NCBI RefSeq assembly: GCF_023242475.1
Contig: NZ_JALJFG010000006.1
Span: forward strand, 1-64,000
Length of the DNA: 64,000 nucleotides
From: Pseudomonas sp. MWU15-20650
GTDB lineage: Bacteria; Pseudomonadota; Gammaproteobacteria; Pseudomonadales; Pseudomonadaceae
Direction of reading: 5' to 3'
The notes under the pieces were generated by a model, which searched no databases, had not been told where the DNA came from, and saw only the letters and a program-made list of their open reading frames with translations. This document shows positions 60,066 to 64,000 of this stretch, piece after piece. Both the position numbers and the translations under genes were made by a program. Position 1 is the first letter of the stretch. Each line of letters begins with the position of its first letter.

Positions 60066-61751
60066 TTAGCGTTTGGGCAGGTCGATGTGGGTCCAGGGGA
60101 CGGCGGGCAGGTAGTGCTGAGCGGCAATGATCACCGCCACCATGACCACCAGGAACACCCCTTGCAGCGGGCTCCAGAAGGCCCAGTGCAAGCCGTTGAT
60201 CCAGGGGTAGTCGTGGCTGAATTTATGGCTCATGTGGCCCATGCGTTTGGTGTGCAGCAGGTTGATCAGCAGCATCCCGGCATAGGTCACCGCGCCCAGG
60301 ATGCCGAGCATCAGCCCGCAGGCCACGAGCATGGCCAACTGCGGTATGCCATGGCGTAACACCAGCCAGTACTGGTTGGGGTTGAGTCGCTTGGGGATCA
60401 AGTACTGGCTCAGCCATAGGTCTTGGACCATGAAGGAGGCACTCATCCCGGCCCACATCTGGGTGATGCGAAAGCCGACCCCCGCCGGCATGATCGCCAG
60501 TATCAGGAAGATGAGCACGGCTCCGAAGTCGAGCTTATCGGATTTATCGTGGACGAGGTTCAGGCCGACGCCCAAGACGAAGATGGCCCAAAGCCGGATC
60601 AGCACCTGGGTGTAGATCGGCCGGGGGACAAATTTGCGCCAGAAAAACAGGTCGGTCTGGGGCAGGCGCTCAACCAGTTGCGGATAACGCCAGGTCAGGG
60701 TTTCCGCCAGATGCCGGCACGCGCTCCAGTCGTTTTCGCCGAACTTTTCGATGATGCGCATTTGCTCGGTGGTGGTCATGGGCGTGAGCAGCAAGCGTGC
60801 AGCCAGGGCGTCAGGGGAGGTGCGCCGGGGATCCTGGGCCTTGTCTTGCAGGCTGGCATAAAAGCTTTCCTGCTCGCAGCGTGACACCAGCTCGCGCCAC
60901 ATCCAGGCCGGTTCCGGGTGCACCGCTTTCTGGTCGTCCCAGCCAAACGTCTGGCACACGCGGTCGAACAGCGGCACGCCCCATTGGGTGTCGTGCAGCA
61001 GTTGCAGGATGATGCGCTGCCATTGTTGCTGCTGGTCGAACACCCGCAGCCAGGGCTGGCTGTTGTACTGCGTCAGTTGGGTGATGAACTCGCGCTCGGC
61101 CTTTTGCTCCAGCAGCTCCTGCAGGCTGAGGCGGTAGTCCTGCAGCAGTTCACTGGTCAGTGCATCGTGCTGCCACGGCGTCATGGTCACCCGTTGCCAA
61201 GGCGTCAGCCATTCCAGGTGTTGCATCGCCCAGTGGGCGATCGCGCTGCGTTCGCCGGGGGCTTCGAAGCAATGGCGCAGCAGGCCGGACTGGAAGGCGT
61301 CGGTACAGTCCTGCTGCTGGGCTTGGGCCCAGCGTTCATCGAGGTTGTGCAGGTTGAGGTCGCTGAGCAGTACTTGGGCCGGGTTCGGTCTAGGGGCTTC
61401 AGACGGCGCCGGGCTGAGTGGGCTGAGGTCCATCAGTTCGGCAAGCTCAGTGGCACGCTGGGCCACCGGTGGCTCGAAGGCAGCGGCGCTCAAGGGGCGA
61501 ACATCCATCAATTCGGCCAGGTCGTTGAGGTTGGCGTAGCGCTGTTCGACGACGGGTGTTTCGCGCTCCTCTTCCTCGTTGTCGGCACGCCAGCGCGCGT
61601 ACCTCAACGCTTCCTCGTAGGCTTCGCGAAGGCGCTGGAAACCCTCGGGGTCATCGTCCGGGCGGCAGCTTTTCAGCAGCCGCGCGTAGGTGCGCTTGAT
61701 GGTGCGCTCATCGGCATCGTCCGCCAGTTGCAATACAGTCCAACAGTCCAT
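60066..61751 (-). CDS. Membrane J-domain protein, HscC partner (DjlB/DjlC-like)
   Basis: 561 residues. An N-terminal J-like domain (1-50, CWTVLQLADDADERTIKRTYARLLKSCRPDDDPEGFQRLREAYEEAL) has C29-R30-P31-D32 where H-P-D is expected. A long middle part contains tandem helical segments (PLSAAAFEPPVAQRATELAELMDLSPL). About four membrane helices lie at the C-terminus (RLWAIFVLGVGLNLV, AVLIFLILAIMPAGVGF, AMLVACGLMLGILGAVTYAGMLL, VFLVVMVAVIIAAQHYL). It is 12 bp downstream of hscC with its own AAGGG ribosome site. E. coli HscC works with DjlB/DjlC, so this is probably its cochaperone. Confidence 0.85.
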   Translation of the reverse strand: MDCWTVLQLADDADERTIKRTYARLLKSCRPDDDPEGFQRLREAYEEALRYARWRADNEEEERETPVVEQRYANLNDLAELMDVRPLSAAAFEPPVAQRATELAELMDLSPLSPAPSEAPRPNPAQVLLSDLNLHNLDERWAQAQQQDCTDAFQSGLLRHCFEAPGERSAIAHWAMQHLEWLTPWQRVTMTPWQHDALTSELLQDYRLSLQELLEQKAEREFITQLTQYNSQPWLRVFDQQQQWQRIILQLLHDTQWGVPLFDRVCQTFGWDDQKAVHPEPAWMWRELVSRCEQESFYASLQDKAQDPRRTSPDALAARLLLTPMTTTEQMRIIEKFGENDWSACRHLAETLTWRYPQLVERLPQTDLFFWRKFVPRPIYTQVLIRLWAIFVLGVGLNLVHDKSDKLDFGAVLIFLILAIMPAGVGFRITQMWAGMSASFMVQDLWLSQYLIPKRLNPNQYWLVLRHGIPQLAMLVACGLMLGILGAVTYAGMLLINLLHTKRMGHMSHKFSHDYPWINGLHWAFWSPLQGVFLVVMVAVIIAAQHYLPAVPWTHIDLPKR

Positions 61752-61762
61752 GTGGTTGTCCC

Positions 61763-63460
<1,698 letters not shown>

Positions 63461-63578
63461 TACGACAAGCTCCCTCTGTGGTCTGTAAGAATCTGTTACC
63501 AATTTTACCCTGAAAGGTTGAAGGGAAGGCAAGCCAGCCCCCATCGGCGACCCGCGGTGATGAATGAGAGGGCATAAA

Positions 63579-63608
63579 AAAACCGCTTCCGGTGAGGGAA
63601 GCGGTTTT
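63579..63608. terminator. Terminator between the efflux gene and hscC
   Basis: AAAACCGCTTCC-GGTGAG-GGAAGCGGTTTT, with A run before and T run after. Ends transcription of the efflux outer-membrane gene (minus strand). Confidence 0.9.
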
Positions 63609-63624
63609 ATCTACGACAGTGCTG

Positions 63625-64000
63625 TCAGAACAACTTCAGTGCCGGTGCTTCTTCTTTCAGCGGCTCGTTCTTCGCAGTCTGCTCGCTCCAGCCACCACCG
63701 AGGGCCTTGTACAGGTTGACCTCGCTGGTCAGCTGCGCCAGGCGGTCGGTGATCAGCGATTGCTGGGCACTGAACAGTTGGCGCTGGGCGTCGAGGAAGG
63801 TCAGGTTGCTGTCGACACCAATGCGGTAGCGACGCTCGGCCAGGCGGTAGTAATCCTGGTTGGCGGCGACGAAGCCACGTTGGGCATCCAGTTGCTGCTT
63901 GTAGGTCTCACGCGCGGCGAGGCCGTCGGAGACTTCCTGGAAGCCGGTCTGGATCGCCTTCTCGTAGTTTGCCACGTTGATCTCTTTCTGGATCTTGGAG
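63625..64000 (-). CDS. RND efflux outer-membrane channel (OprM/TtgC-like), 3' part
   Basis: The frame stays open to the window edge, so only the last about 125 residues are present. The readable part begins [31 protein letters not shown] and ends [12 protein letters not shown]... KLF. The motif [21 protein letters not shown], then [49 protein letters not shown], is the C-terminal repeat of OprM/NodT-family channels. It closes an RND multidrug or solvent efflux operon located beyond the right edge. Confidence 0.93.
   Translation of the reverse strand, partial: SKIQKEINVANYEKAIQTGFQEVSDGLAARETYKQQLDAQRGFVAANQDYYRLAERRYRIGVDSNLTFLDAQRQLFSAQQSLITDRLAQLTSEVNLYKALGGGWSEQTAKNEPLKEEAPALKLF

Noticed and set aside
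58783..60069. Plus-strand 428-residue ORF
   Set aside because: Antisense of the OprD porin; biased Val/Ala/Gly composition typical of high-GC shadow frames.

Overview
The window is a chromosomal segment of a Pseudomonas, most likely of the P. fluorescens group. This rests on the high-GC codon usage, the P. fluorescens-type REP palindromes between genes (core TGTGGGAGCGGGCTTGC), a complete braC/livKHMGF system, a CcoM microprotein, and a protocatechuate pca cluster with PcaR-type operators. I found no rRNA, tRNA, CRISPR array, insertion sequence, prophage or integrase. It reads as core and soft-core chromosome.

Layout. 0-4 kb: a four-gene minus-strand operon with two SEC-C metal-binding proteins (one His-rich, one YchJ), a LEA-type lipoprotein and a DUF6231 protein; then an OmpA-type lipoprotein, a secreted collagen-like protein and a CopD-like membrane protein. 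4-12.6 kb: dinG with a LexA-box-like site, an agarase-like glycosidase, a beta-lactamase-fold hydrolase, an OmpA lipoprotein with WW-P-F repeats and a histone-like tail, pdxH and a glycine-zipper lipoprotein. 12.6-21.6 kb: a chemoreceptor, nhaA, a PLP cysteine-synthase homologue, an FAD oxidoreductase, a COG3650 lipoprotein, and an SDR/LysR divergent pair. 21.6-24.1 kb: an MNIO (DUF692) operon consisting of a DUF2282 bufferin-type precursor, a DUF692 oxidase, a DUF2063 partner and a DoxX protein, which would make a modified metal-binding peptide. 24.8-29.8 kb: the branched-chain amino acid ABC transporter, with a hairpin separating livK from livHMGF. 30-37.4 kb: DUF2288, an orphan tubulin/FtsZ-superfamily protein, a MHYT-GGDEF-EAL protein, a YkgJ cysteine-cluster protein and a spinster-type MFS. 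37.5-46.3 kb: rapA, a class V aminotransferase/RidA/LysR group, ccoM behind an ANR-box-like site, and a PiT phosphate transporter.

46.8-57.7 kb holds the complete lower protocatechuate pathway in one orientation: pcaR, pcaK, pcaI, pcaJ, pcaF, pcaH, pcaG, pcaT, pcaB, pcaD, pcaC. PcaK imports the aromatic acid. PcaHG opens the ring, PcaB, PcaC and PcaD lead to 3-oxoadipate, and PcaIJ and PcaF give succinyl-CoA and acetyl-CoA. PcaR-type palindromes lie in front of pcaR (overlapping a good sigma-70 promoter) and in front of pcaI. REP palindromes punctuate the cluster after pcaG and between pcaD and pcaC. A polysaccharide deacetylase and an OprD-type porin follow. The window closes with an hscC/J-protein chaperone pair and the 3' part of an RND outer-membrane channel gene cut by the window edge.

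The items that most deserve a second look are the orphan tubulin-like GTPase (30640-32817), the MNIO/bufferin operon (21612-24074), the 38-residue ccoM gene with its ANR box (43923-44118), the putative SOS box at dinG, the PcaR operator architecture, and the J protein that has R-P-D where H-P-D is expected, next to hscC.
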